Positions 54,199-62,245 of a stretch of 64,000 nucleotides of DNA are shown here, piece by piece. The DNA lies in assembly GCA_002293145.1 (NCBI GenBank), contig DBCO01000005.1, forward strand, positions 1-64,000. The letters are read 5' to 3'. Position numbers and translations under genes: made by a program. The stretch's first letter is position 1. Every line of letters starts with the position of its first letter. This DNA is from Akkermansiaceae bacterium UBA956 (GTDB lineage Bacteria; Verrucomicrobiota; Verrucomicrobiia; Verrucomicrobiales; Akkermansiaceae). Under the pieces are notes generated by a model. The model was given only the letters and a program-made list of their open reading frames with translations, was not told the DNA's origin and ran no database searches.

Positions 54199-54987
54199 CT
54201 ATTCAGCCATAGAGGATTTTCTACGCGTAAATTTTCGGCGATATTCCAAAGGTGCCATACCAATCAATTTGCGAAATTGTCGAGAAAAGGCACTTTGATC
54301 ACAGAAGCCGAATTCTGCAGCGATTTGCGCTACGTTTTTCGACGAATTTGTGATACGATCACAGGCGCGATGAATGCGCGTGCTGACCCAGAAATCCTGA
54401 GCCGACATGCCGAAAACCTCGTGAAATTTCCGATTGAGATGACGCTGAGACACACCTGCAATTTTCGTCAGTGCGATGACATCTACGGGTGCGTGGCAAT
54501 TGCGCTGAATGTATTCTGCGGCCTTGCCGATGCCCTCGCCATCAGCCCATGAGGTGAATTGATCGCCGTGAGATTGCAGCGTCCCCATGATGCCGATGAC
54601 TGCACCAGTGGAATCAAACAATGGAATTTTGTTGGTGGTAATCCAATCGAAGCCTCCGCAAGCGGACGGCATCATCTCGATGATATGCAACTTAGCTTGG
54701 CCTGTCCGCAAAATCTGTTCATCATCTCGGGCGAATTGATCAGCGATCAACTTCGGATAGAAATCGTAGTTCGTGCGACCGATCATTCCTTCCGCCGAGG
54801 CGAGACCGAGACGCTTCGCAAACGTATCACTCACGGCGACATGACGGCAAGATCGATCCTTGATGAAATAATGGATGCCGTGCAAGGCCTCAATCAGATT
54901 CAGTAGTTGTGAAAAGTCACCGACTTGCGAAAAAAACTCCCGCTGAAAGTCGTCGACATCGATCTTTGCGGATGGCGCCATGATCAC
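54199..54987 (-). CDS. PAS domain-AraC family transcription regulator
   Basis: 262 residues: PAS-like domain at about 25-140 (LIEALHGIHYFIKDRSCRHV, IGRTNYDFYPKLIADQFARD, VIGIMGTLQSHG) and two AraC helix-turn-helix units at about 165-258 (DVIALTKIAGVSQRHLNRKF, AAEFGFCDQSAFSRQFRKL, GMAPLEYRRKF). A phrase such as ETLEYFIKDRS is seen in bacterial regulators that sense through PAS. It overlaps the ThuA gene by four bases (ATGA) and precedes the PSD1 operon, so it probably controls one or both. Confidence 0.9.
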   Translation of the reverse strand: MIMAPSAKIDVDDFQREFFSQVGDFSQLLNLIEALHGIHYFIKDRSCRHVAVSDTFAKRLGLASAEGMIGRTNYDFYPKLIADQFARDDEQILRTGQAKLHIIEMMPSACGGFDWITTNKIPLFDSTGAVIGIMGTLQSHGDQFTSWADGEGIGKAAEYIQRNCHAPVDVIALTKIAGVSQRHLNRKFHEVFGMSAQDFWVSTRIHRACDRITNSSKNVAQIAAEFGFCDQSAFSRQFRKLIGMAPLEYRRKFTRRKSSMAE

Positions 54988-55910
54988 TCATGCTTGATCT
55001 CTACCTTGAAGTCACCCAGCGCCCACTGAATGCCGGCGAGGTAGTGGCTGAGAACTTTTTCATTCCAAAACATATCGTGATTGTGCCCGAGTGAGCAATA
55101 GAACACCCGGCCTTTGCCCTGGTTGCGCGCCCATGCTACACCGTAGTCGCCATCGGCTCGCTTCATGCCGCCCACTTTCCCTGATTTCTCTACGTTCAAG
55201 CGTAGCAGCATGTGCTGATTTTTCGATTGATAAGGGTCTTTGAATTGATAGATTTCCTCTTTAAAGTTCATGCTCTCACCGCCGAACATCACGGCAAGCG
55301 GATGTTTTTCCTGACCTTTTTCGACGTCGATCTGCACTTCCGTTCCAGCACCCCATGGATGCCCATCAAAGTAACCACCGATCATACGACCGTACTCGGC
55401 CCATGAGTAAAATGTATCGGTTGCCGCATGAATGCCGACGAATCCTTTACCGGACTCAATGAAATTCATCAAGCTTTTGCGTAGCACAAGCGAGCGCTCT
55501 TGTGCTGCTTTTTTCTCCTCGTCGCTCATCGTTTTCATCGCCATCGGATGCGGTATGAACACATCTTGCGTGGTGCTGAGAAAACAAATGGCATCAAATT
55601 GATCAATCTTTCCGGGCTCGAAATTGGCGAGATCATCGGAGATAATGGTCTCATAGGCACCATTCTTTTTGCCCATCTGAGTCAGTGCCAACTTACCCGT
55701 AGCGATCGACTCATGGCGGAATCCCGCAGTGGCGGAAAAGACCAATAGCTTACGTGACTTTGCAGGCTTGGCCCAATCCTCTTTCGGCAATGCAGCCGTG
55801 ATCTTTTCCAACGATCCAGGAGGTGCAGATTCGGGCGAAGGAGCATTTGCATGCACCAGCACAAATGTCGCGAGCAGAGCGCCAACAGGAATTAGTGTTT
55901 TGATTTTCAT
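54984..55910 (-). CDS. ThuA-like trehalose-utilization family secreted protein
   Basis: 308 residues from the ATG at 55910, which starts a signal peptide (MKIKTLIPVGALLATFVLVH). The ThuA glutamine-amidotransferase-like fold is clear: KLLVFSATAGFRHESIATGK, FDAICFLSTTQDVF, GKGFVGIHAATDTFYSWAEY, GYFDGHPWG, and GKGRVFYCSLGHN near the end. Often with sugar-utilisation genes. It is translationally coupled to the AraC regulator gene. Confidence 0.9.
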   Translation of the reverse strand: MKIKTLIPVGALLATFVLVHANAPSPESAPPGSLEKITAALPKEDWAKPAKSRKLLVFSATAGFRHESIATGKLALTQMGKKNGAYETIISDDLANFEPGKIDQFDAICFLSTTQDVFIPHPMAMKTMSDEEKKAAQERSLVLRKSLMNFIESGKGFVGIHAATDTFYSWAEYGRMIGGYFDGHPWGAGTEVQIDVEKGQEKHPLAVMFGGESMNFKEEIYQFKDPYQSKNQHMLLRLNVEKSGKVGGMKRADGDYGVAWARNQGKGRVFYCSLGHNHDMFWNEKVLSHYLAGIQWALGDFKVEIKHE

Positions 55911-55962
55911 ATGCTTAGAATAATTACGAAATGCGATTGATGCTTGTTTCAGGAGAAATGCC

Positions 55963-57030
55963 TCAGACCTCACCCTCTGGGTAAAGTTGATGAAATTTGA
56001 TGGCCTCATAGCCAACGGTCAGCGCCGTGCCGTAGATAGTCTCTTCGGAGGCGGTTCGCGGAATTTGAGCAGCAGGACGGGCGAGCCCCATAATGATCTG
56101 GCCGTAGTTTTGCACACCGGCGCAATGTTGCAGAAGCTTCAGGGAAATGTGCGCGGCATCCAAGTTAGGGAATACAAGCACATCTGCACTGTGACGCACT
56201 TTGCGATCAGGAAGCTTCACTTCCGAGGCACGCGGATCGAGCGCGACATCGGCCTGCAACTCACCGTCGATATCGATTTCGAGAAATTGCTCCTGCGCGG
56301 TAACTTGCGCCAATGCGGTGGCTGCTGCCACTTTTTGCGCAGCTGGTGTCATCGCAGATCCTTTCGTCGAGTGACTGAGTAGGGCGACTTGCGGACGACC
56401 ACCGAGGTAGTGACGCGCCAGTTTTCCGGTCTCGATCGCCATGGATGCAAGCTGCTTACTATCAGGCTCGGTGATCAATCCGCAATCGGCAAGGAAAAGC
56501 ACACCATCGCGGCCGAAGTGCTGCAAATGTTGCGCCACCAAAATCATCGCACTGAAAACACGTGGCACATCAGGCAAGGGCTTGATAGTTTGCAGCAGTG
56601 CACGGAATAAACTCGCAGGGAGCGATTGATTGCCGCCAATCACGCCATCGACCAATCCATATTGTGCCATCATCGCACCGAAGTATGCTGGCCGCGCCAT
56701 GATTTCTTGTGCCGCGGCATGGTCCATTTCCACACCTCGGGCCCGACTACTACGCTCAAACATTTCCGCAAAACGTGAGAGCTCGCGCGATTTTGAGGGA
56801 TCGAGCACGTTGACGAATTGTAAGGAAACATCATTCTCCGCCGCCATAGCTCGAATGCGATCGCGATCCCCTAACAAAATTGGAATCACACATTCCTCGG
56901 CGACAAGATGCTCTGCCACATGCAAAATCCGCAAATCTTCGCCCTCCGTGAAAACAATCCGCTTCGGATGCGAACGCAGTTTTTCAGCCAAGGCCGTGGT
57001 AAAAATATTGGGTGTATGGGAGAATTTCAT
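55963..57030 (-). CDS. pta: Phosphate acetyltransferase
   Basis: 355 residues from the ATG at 57030. Phosphotransacetylase converts acetyl-CoA to acetyl-phosphate. Text matches the family: RIVFTEGEDLRILHVAEHLV, YFGAMMAQYGLVDGVIGGNQ, VLFLADCGLITEPDSKQLAS, VALLSHSTKGSAMTPAAQKV, ELQADVALDPRASEVKLPDR, NLDAAHISLKLLQHCAG. The frame above it extends 26 residues to 57108 but those do not match. No ackA gene is adjacent. It is divergent from the PHP gene. Confidence 0.9.
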   Translation of the reverse strand: MKFSHTPNIFTTALAEKLRSHPKRIVFTEGEDLRILHVAEHLVAEECVIPILLGDRDRIRAMAAENDVSLQFVNVLDPSKSRELSRFAEMFERSSRARGVEMDHAAAQEIMARPAYFGAMMAQYGLVDGVIGGNQSLPASLFRALLQTIKPLPDVPRVFSAMILVAQHLQHFGRDGVLFLADCGLITEPDSKQLASMAIETGKLARHYLGGRPQVALLSHSTKGSAMTPAAQKVAAATALAQVTAQEQFLEIDIDGELQADVALDPRASEVKLPDRKVRHSADVLVFPNLDAAHISLKLLQHCAGVQNYGQIIMGLARPAAQIPRTASEETIYGTALTVGYEAIKFHQLYPEGEV

Positions 57031-57106
57031 CGCTTTGGTATCATCGTGCTGGTCGTGCCAACATTTCCATGCTAGCAAAATCATCGCGTCCGCACAACCA
57101 CAAACC

Positions 57107-57901
57107 ATGCCAGCCGATTTTCATACGCACACACCTCTCTGTCACCACGCCATCGGCTCACCCGAAGCTTACGTAGATGCCGCCATCAAGCAAGGTTTGA
57201 GCGCCTATGGCATCTCTGATCATGCTCCCGTGGGCGATGCTTACTTTGACGACTGGCGTATGCTTTATGACAAAATGCCGGAGTATTTTTCATGGATCGA
57301 AGCCGCCCAGAAGCACGCCGCAGGTCGCATTCCGATCCGCGCAGGGATGGAGTGTGATTGGCTGCCCAATTGCCAAGCATGGATTGAAAAGCTAAGCGAA
57401 TCCTATGAATGGGACTACCTCATCGGCTCCGTTCACTACCTCGGCACATGGGATTTCGACAACCCGAAATGGCTCGGTCGTTGGGCCGAATCCGACGTCG
57501 ATGAGGTCTGGTCGCGCTACTGGAAGGAATACGCCGCCATGGCGGAATCGCAGCTTTTTGACATCCTCGGCCATCCTGATTTGGTGAAAAAATTCAGTCA
57601 TCGGCCACATGGAGATCTCGCCCGCTACTACGAGCCCACCATCGAAGCCATCGCCGTCAGCGGCTGTGCCATCGAGCTCAACACCGCCGGTTGGCACAAA
57701 CCCTGCGCCGAGGCCTACCCGCACCATGAATTCCTTGAACTAGCGCGCGCCGCTGGGATTCCCCTCGTAATTTCCTCGGATGCCCACGCCCCTGAAGAAA
57801 TTGGCCGAGATTTTCCCCAAGCCATCGCTCTCGCCAAAGCCGCTGGCTACAGCGAAACGCTGTTGTTTGAAAAAGGCAAGCGGAGTAGTGAGTTGCTCTA
57901 A
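57107..57901 (+). CDS. PHP-domain histidinol phosphatase-type protein
   Basis: 264 residues from the ATG at 57107 (the open frame from 56630 is antisense to pta). PHP motif 1 DFHTHTPLCHHAIGSPEAYV, motif 2 GISDHAPVGDAYF and WDYLIGSVHYLGTW, with ISSDAHAPEEIG near the end, are the metal ligands of HisJ/HisK-type histidinol phosphatases. The phosphatase may work in histidine synthesis, but no other his genes are in the window. A general phosphoesterase is possible. Confidence 0.85.
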   Translation: MPADFHTHTPLCHHAIGSPEAYVDAAIKQGLSAYGISDHAPVGDAYFDDWRMLYDKMPEYFSWIEAAQKHAAGRIPIRAGMECDWLPNCQAWIEKLSESYEWDYLIGSVHYLGTWDFDNPKWLGRWAESDVDEVWSRYWKEYAAMAESQLFDILGHPDLVKKFSHRPHGDLARYYEPTIEAIAVSGCAIELNTAGWHKPCAEAYPHHEFLELARAAGIPLVISSDAHAPEEIGRDFPQAIALAKAAGYSETLLFEKGKRSSELL

Positions 57902-57905
57902 AAAA

Positions 57906-58562
57906 TCACTTCTGCTCAAAAGTTACTGACACTGTGGTTTCTTGACCTTGCTTCTGCGCCGTGACATTGATCTTGCGCGTCGCATCCGACACATTCAGCG
58001 AATGTTGCGCCATGTCGCCCAAGGTGAAGTTGCTTTTACCCGAGGAAGCGTTCGTCCAGCTCTCCACAGATTTTTCATAGAAAGCAATCACGTTCTCTGG
58101 TGTCTCGGTGATCTTGTATAAAATCATGCCCGTGAGTGCGCCATTGGCTGTCGACTGGTAACCCGATGACATCACACCGCCCTCAATCACTTTAATAAAG
58201 TCGGGAAGCTCCTCGGGCTTGACCATGGCAACCTCAATACTTTGCCCATCGCTGGTTGTCATAGCGAATTTGCCCTCGGCAATGTCTTTGTAACTAAAGG
58301 TCGTCTCCTTTCCCGTTTTGTCCTCCTTGATCGTCATTTCCTTGGTTTCATCGTTCGACATTACCACGGAATAATCCGGATTGGCATTGATCATAAACTC
58401 CGCCATTTTACGCTCAGGATTTTGTGACCAGTCATCGACTTTGCGTTTACAAAAGCCTACCAGCAGGGAAATCGCCACGATCCCGATCAACAAAACCGTG
58501 CCACAACCAATCCCAATCCAACCCAATGCCGGCATGCCTTTTTTCTGCGGAACTTCATTCAT
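57906..58562 (-). CDS. Single-pass membrane protein of unknown function
   Basis: 218 residues from the ATG at 58562; earlier ATGs in the frame give no coherent N-terminus. A membrane segment LGWIGIGCGTVLLIGIVAIS, LLVGF is near residue 14-38 and a hydrophilic extracytoplasmic domain follows, rich in Lys/Glu/Thr/Ser (KEMTIKEDKTGKETTFSYKD, TETPENVIAFYEKSVESWTN). No family recognised. It ends five bases after the PHP gene on the opposite strand. Confidence 0.65.
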   Translation of the reverse strand: MNEVPQKKGMPALGWIGIGCGTVLLIGIVAISLLVGFCKRKVDDWSQNPERKMAEFMINANPDYSVVMSNDETKEMTIKEDKTGKETTFSYKDIAEGKFAMTTSDGQSIEVAMVKPEELPDFIKVIEGGVMSSGYQSTANGALTGMILYKITETPENVIAFYEKSVESWTNASSGKSNFTLGDMAQHSLNVSDATRKINVTAQKQGQETTVSVTFEQK

Positions 58563-58691
58563 GATGCTGCATGCTAACAATTGAGCCTCCCATTGACGAG
58601 AAAAAATGACGGCAATATCCCCTTCACCGTACAAACCATCTCGATGCATTTTTTTCTGCCATCCGTCGCCGAATTCGTATATACTTCGCCC

Positions 58692-59294
58692 ATGCCCCAA
58701 CGCTCTGGCATTTTGCTTCTTGTCTCCGGCCCCTCAGGTTCCGGAAAAACCACCTTGTGCCGTCGTCTCGCTGACGAGGGCGAGGCTTCTTATTCGACCT
58801 CCTGCACCACCCGTCCCGCTCGTCCCGGTGAAGTTCACGGGCACGATTACTTTTTCCTCAGCACCGAAGATTTTCAACAAAAAGTCTGCGCTGGAGAATT
58901 TCTCGAACACGCCACCGTACACGGTAATTTCTACGGCACACTGCGCCAAGAAGTCATCGATCAACTCACCCAAGGCCACGACGTTGTTATGGACATCGAC
59001 GTCCAAGGCGCCGCCCAAGTTCGTGGCTGCGCTAATCCGCACATCCGTCTCGCACTCGTCGATATCTTCGTCATGCCGCCTTCCGAATACGAACTGCGCA
59101 CCCGCCTCACCGCTCGCAATACCGATGCCGAAGAAGTCATCGCCCTGCGCATGAAAAATGCCATGGAGGAAATGGCCCACTGGCCCAGTTACCAATATCG
59201 CTTGCTTTCCGCCACACGTGAGGAAGATTACACTCGTTTCAAGGCACTGCTCATGGCCGAGAGACTTCGCGTCTCGCGCCTGCATCAACCGTAA
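58692..59294 (+). CDS. gmk: Guanylate kinase
   Basis: 200 residues from the ATG at 58692. P-loop GPSGSGKT at 13-20, then TTRPARPGEVHGHDYFF, GEFLEHATVHGNFYGT, and DVVMDIDVQGAAQVR. It phosphorylates GMP to GDP. The earlier in-frame ATG at 58581 would put 37 extra residues before the P-loop, which is unusual. It is followed by a coaC-like gene after six bases. Confidence 0.95.
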   Translation: MPQRSGILLLVSGPSGSGKTTLCRRLADEGEASYSTSCTTRPARPGEVHGHDYFFLSTEDFQQKVCAGEFLEHATVHGNFYGTLRQEVIDQLTQGHDVVMDIDVQGAAQVRGCANPHIRLALVDIFVMPPSEYELRTRLTARNTDAEEVIALRMKNAMEEMAHWPSYQYRLLSATREEDYTRFKALLMAERLRVSRLHQP

Positions 59295-59300
59295 AATACT

Positions 59301-59852
59301 ATGAAAATCGTACTTGGCATCACCGGTTCCATTGCCGCCTACAAGGCCGCCGATCTCGCCTCTCAGCTCACCAAAGCAGGGCATCAGGTGCACGCCATCA
59401 TGACTCACTCCGCCTGCGAGTTCATCACGCCACTCACCTTACAAACACTAACGCGCCATCCCGTTTTAGTCCACCTTGAGGATGAAAAACAAAGCTGGCA
59501 ACCGGGACACATCGCCCTTGCCGATCAAGCCGATCTTTTTCTCGTTGCACCAGCGTCTGCCGCAATACTCGGCTCTTTTGCCCACGGAATGGCCCCTGAT
59601 CCACTCACCTCCACCTACCTTGCCTTGCCTCGTCATACTCCTGTCTGCATCGCCCCAGCGATGAATGGAAAAATGTGGCAACACCCCGCGACACAACGCA
59701 ACGTCGACATCCTGCGCAGCGATGGCGTACATTTCATCGGCCCCGACAGCGGCGACCTCGCCTGTGGCTACCAAGGCATCGGCCGCCTCGCCCCCGTAGA
59801 AGATATTCTCGCCTACGTCGCAACACTATCTGCTGCATCCTGCGCATCTTGA
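59301..59852 (+). CDS. CoaC-type flavoprotein (phosphopantothenoylcysteine decarboxylase domain only)
   Basis: 183-residue flavoprotein of the HFCD/Dfp family: VLGITGSIAAYKAADLASQL, the catalytic His in PGHIALADQADLFLVAPASA, and the substrate clamp CIAPAMNGKMWQHPA. In CoaBC fusions this is the N-terminal half. Here the CoaB synthetase half is absent, so it is a stand-alone decarboxylase or a related flavoprotein (UbiX/EpiD-like); CoaB must be elsewhere. It lies between gmk and a small unknown gene. Confidence 0.85.
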   Translation: MKIVLGITGSIAAYKAADLASQLTKAGHQVHAIMTHSACEFITPLTLQTLTRHPVLVHLEDEKQSWQPGHIALADQADLFLVAPASAAILGSFAHGMAPDPLTSTYLALPRHTPVCIAPAMNGKMWQHPATQRNVDILRSDGVHFIGPDSGDLACGYQGIGRLAPVEDILAYVATLSAASCAS

Positions 59853-59854
59853 TC

Positions 59855-60274
59855 ATGTTAGCCGAAGAATATCTCAGCATCTGGTCCACCATCCCTACTC
59901 CTGATCCTATCGAGCGCGATGACGTCATGGGTAAACTTCGCCTTCTCTCCGATGACATCAGGCTCCACGGGAAACTCCGCGGCAACATCTTTCGCAATGC
60001 CGCCAACGCGCCCCAGACGCAGGCTATCACCCAGCCCTACGCCGAAATCGAAGCCGCCGAATTGCTCAAAAAATGGTGGTGCATTCGCAGTCTAACCCTA
60101 AACATTGGCAAGCCCTCTCAAATCGCCAAAATTCCCCCCTCCGAGATAGAAAAACTCACTCTGCTCATCGACGAACGTTCCGCCACTGATGCCAAAAAGC
60201 TCTCCACCTCGATCGATTTCCGTCGCTCGATCTTCCTTCTCGATGAATCTACCCGCCGCCTCAAGTGGGACTGA
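59855..60274 (+). CDS. Hypothetical protein (139 aa)
   Basis: Starts three bases after the flavoprotein stop, so it may be translationally coupled. 139 residues, helical and charged: EEYLSIWSTIPTPDPIERDD, NAPQTQAITQPYAEIEAAEL, LKKWWCIRSLTLNIGKPSQI, and a Lys/Ser end. No family recognised. The longer frame from 59675 is antisense-type noise before the true ATG at 59855. Confidence 0.6.
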   Translation: MLAEEYLSIWSTIPTPDPIERDDVMGKLRLLSDDIRLHGKLRGNIFRNAANAPQTQAITQPYAEIEAAELLKKWWCIRSLTLNIGKPSQIAKIPPSEIEKLTLLIDERSATDAKKLSTSIDFRRSIFLLDESTRRLKWD

Positions 60275-60295
60275 TCACCCACGCCCGACTCTATC

Positions 60296-60760
60296 ATGAA
60301 TTTTCGCTTCACAGACTCCGAGGTCCACACACTCATCGAACTTCTCTCACTCGCCACCCTTGTGGCCGAGTGGAATCAGTCCACTGCATTTCAAGGGAAA
60401 ATGGCGTCCATCAATGCCCTGGAAAACAAGATTTTTGAATATCTGCTCCACGCCGGCTATTCCGATGTCATCGAATTCAACGAGCCCGAACAACGCCACC
60501 AAGTAACCGAGGACTTTGAGAAAAAATCCTCCTACATGCTCTGTTACGATGAATTTCGCCAAGAATCCTTCTGGGAGGAACTCGTCATCCGCCTCGCCGA
60601 TCGCGATCTCGCCAAACGCATCGGCTTCGATGCCTGGAACATCCTCAGCGAGGAACAACGCCGCGTACATACCGTCGAGCTCGAAAAGCGCTTGTGGAAA
60701 GAATTCGAAAAATTCGGAGTCGATCACCTTCACCTGATTCACCCGCCGCACGAAGGCTGA
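60296..60760 (+). CDS. Hypothetical protein (154 aa)
   Basis: 154 residues, helical, acidic: LIELLSLATLVAEWNQSTAF, ENKIFEYLLHAGYSDVIEFN, and WEELVIRLADRDLAKRIGFD. No signal and no family recognised. It follows the previous gene after 21 bases and is followed by a clear terminator, so gmk to this gene may be one transcript. Confidence 0.65.
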   Translation: MNFRFTDSEVHTLIELLSLATLVAEWNQSTAFQGKMASINALENKIFEYLLHAGYSDVIEFNEPEQRHQVTEDFEKKSSYMLCYDEFRQESFWEELVIRLADRDLAKRIGFDAWNILSEEQRRVHTVELEKRLWKEFEKFGVDHLHLIHPPHEG

Positions 60761-60783
60761 AAAGACCACATTTTTTTACTCCG

Positions 60784-60811
60784 AAAAACCCTTGTAAATC
60801 CAAGGGTTTTT
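60784..60811 (+). terminator. Rho-independent terminator
   Basis: An 11-base stem of AAAAACCCTTG (60784-60794) and CAAGGGTTTTT (60801-60811) with a 6-base loop, followed by more T. It can act in both directions but most simply ends the gmk-to-60760 transcript. Confidence 0.85.
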
Positions 60812-60878
60812 TCTTTTCTGAAAAAAAATCTAAAAGTTGTGATCTTTTTTTCGTAAAAAAAACGTATGTATTGTATGA

Positions 60879-60936
60879 ACGGGTTGCTCATGAGTGACTG
60901 CATATCTGGTCCTTGCCGAGCGCATGAGCAACCCGT
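60879..60936. repeat. 14-bp perfect inverted repeat
   Basis: ACGGGTTGCTCATG (60879-60892) is the exact reverse complement of CATGAGCAACCCGT (60923-60936), with a 30-base spacer. It may be a transcript hairpin or a remnant of element ends. It lies in a gene-free region of about 480 bases (60761-61244). Confidence 0.75.
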
Positions 60937-61064
60937 CCCCCTCCCAGAACGAACACGAACAGAAAATCTCCCCCTAACAGCGGCTGCATCGATGAACTCC
61001 ATGGAACGCGAACGATTGGAAAATCGTCGGTACAGTCGCTCCCCCTCTCACATTTCACAACTTC

Positions 61065-61094
61065 TTCCCCCTCCCCATATTCCCCCTCCCCATA
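61065..61094. repeat. 15-bp tandem repeat; G-quadruplex-capable on the minus strand
   Basis: The unit ttccccctccccata occurs twice in tandem (61065-61079 and 61080-61094) with a partial third. On the minus strand it makes four G-tracts separated by loops of 1, 5 and 1 bases (GGGG-A-GGGGG-AATAT-GGGG-A-GGGGG), a strong G4 pattern. Confidence 0.65.
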
Positions 61095-61127
61095 TTCCTC
61101 CCACAACGCTAATAGCATAGCATAGCA

Positions 61128-61158
61128 ACTGGCGCTTTCCCTCGTGGAGAGCGCCAGT
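61128..61158. repeat. Hairpin with 9-bp stem
   Basis: actggcgct (61128-61136) pairs with agcgccagt (61150-61158) over a 13-base loop. It is GC-rich and lies in the same gene-free stretch. No T-run follows, so a terminator role is doubtful. Confidence 0.6.
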
Positions 61159-61244
61159 CATGCTTGACACACAACAGCAGCATCAAGGAGCGCGGACTTT
61201 AATCCGCTCTTCTATTCCACACCCTTCTTTCCAACCAAATCGAA

Positions 61245-61541
61245 TCACTTCTGCTTCCGCGCTATCTGCTTTCGGAACAAAGGAATCAGGTTTTCATCCA
61301 TCCAAGCAAAGGCTCCCGCAAGACCTTCTTCTTCAAAAATCCCACCAATCTTGGCCTCCACGCTCGTTGGATTCCCCAACGCGCTCAAAAATCCATTCGA
61401 TGTCAAATGCGTGAACCACACAGCATCCATGCATCCACGCTCACGTAGCACAAATTTCCGTGCAAACAGCGCCAACACCGCATCACCCACCCACGCTTTC
61501 TCGCGCTCAGCGCGGATCATTTGCTCTTTACTTTGACTCAT
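61245..61541 (-). CDS. Compact RNase III-like protein (98 aa)
   Basis: 98 residues. AWVGDAVLALFARKFVLRER resembles the RNase III signature (FLGDAVL), and SVEAKIGGIFEEEGLAGAFA matches the second conserved acidic helix (EALIGAIYLDGG). No double-stranded-RNA-binding domain is present, so the size recalls Mini-III, though it is shorter than that family. The substrate and whether it is active are unknown. The frame is complete, with an ATG and stop, and is preceded by a plain intergenic region. Confidence 0.6.
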   Translation of the reverse strand: MSQSKEQMIRAEREKAWVGDAVLALFARKFVLRERGCMDAVWFTHLTSNGFLSALGNPTSVEAKIGGIFEEEGLAGAFAWMDENLIPLFRKQIARKQK

Positions 61542-61573
61542 AAATCTTTTTCGCCTTAGCTGCTCGCCCTACA

Positions 61574-62155
61574 TCAATTCAGAGTAGGGGTGACTTTTTT
61601 CAAACGCTCCCGATCCATCCGATCACGAAGCTGCTGTTCTGCCTCAGCATCCCAGTATCCCGGTTGCAACTCGAGAAACACACTGCTATAGGGCAAGGCA
61701 GATCGCGTGCGAATGATCAACACATCGAAGCTACGATTCGCATCCTGCAATAAGGTCATCAACGATTCCTGCTCCAGACTGGTAGTCTCGATCCCATGCA
61801 AAGATCCTTGCAGTTGCTCACGCAGTTGATCAACCCCCGGAGCCTCATCATTGTTTAGAGATCTCAGCTCACGGGTCAAATAAATGTTTGGCTTCACATG
61901 CTGCGTCTGCTCGATCGCATGCAGCACATAGTCCAAAGCCTCCGGAATCTCCACATTCGCGGGCACTTGGTGCACACCAACTCGGCCAAATGCCGGAAAC
62001 GATGCCTCCGCGACCACGATCCAATTGCGAAATCCCATCTGTCCCGCGCGGCGATTTACGGCACTTTTCCACGGCGATTCATCTGCTTCCATCCATGCAC
62101 ATCCCGGCAAGAACAAGACCATCCATAAAAAACAAACCATGCGCGCGCACTGCAT
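61574..62155 (-). CDS. RbsD-like lipoprotein
   Basis: 193 residues with a lipoprotein signal (VCFLWMVLFLPGC, Cys19). The mature part resembles RbsD/FucU proteins: AGQMGFRNWIVVAEASFPAF, EIPEALDYVLHAIEQTQHVK, and IYLTRELRSLNNDEAPGVDQ. RbsD/FucU catalyse sugar anomer change in the cytosol, so a secreted lipoprotein form is unusual and may bind sugar or have another role. It lies 32 bases downstream... on the minus strand the RNase III-like gene follows it. Confidence 0.55.
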   Translation of the reverse strand: MQCARMVCFLWMVLFLPGCAWMEADESPWKSAVNRRAGQMGFRNWIVVAEASFPAFGRVGVHQVPANVEIPEALDYVLHAIEQTQHVKPNIYLTRELRSLNNDEAPGVDQLREQLQGSLHGIETTSLEQESLMTLLQDANRSFDVLIIRTRSALPYSSVFLELQPGYWDAEAEQQLRDRMDRERLKKVTPTLN

Positions 62156-62245
62156 CAGAAAAAACCCTTAACCAATCACAACTCACCTGTCAATCACGAT
62201 ATGTAAAACAGGCTTTACCAAAAGCCGCCATAAAGTAAGAAAAAC

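Noticed and set aside
56630..57106. Upstream extension of the PHP gene
   Set aside because: It is antisense to pta; the family start is at 57107.
59675..59854. Upstream extension of the 139-aa gene
   Set aside because: Arg/Pro-rich text overlapping the flavoprotein gene in another frame; true start is 59855.
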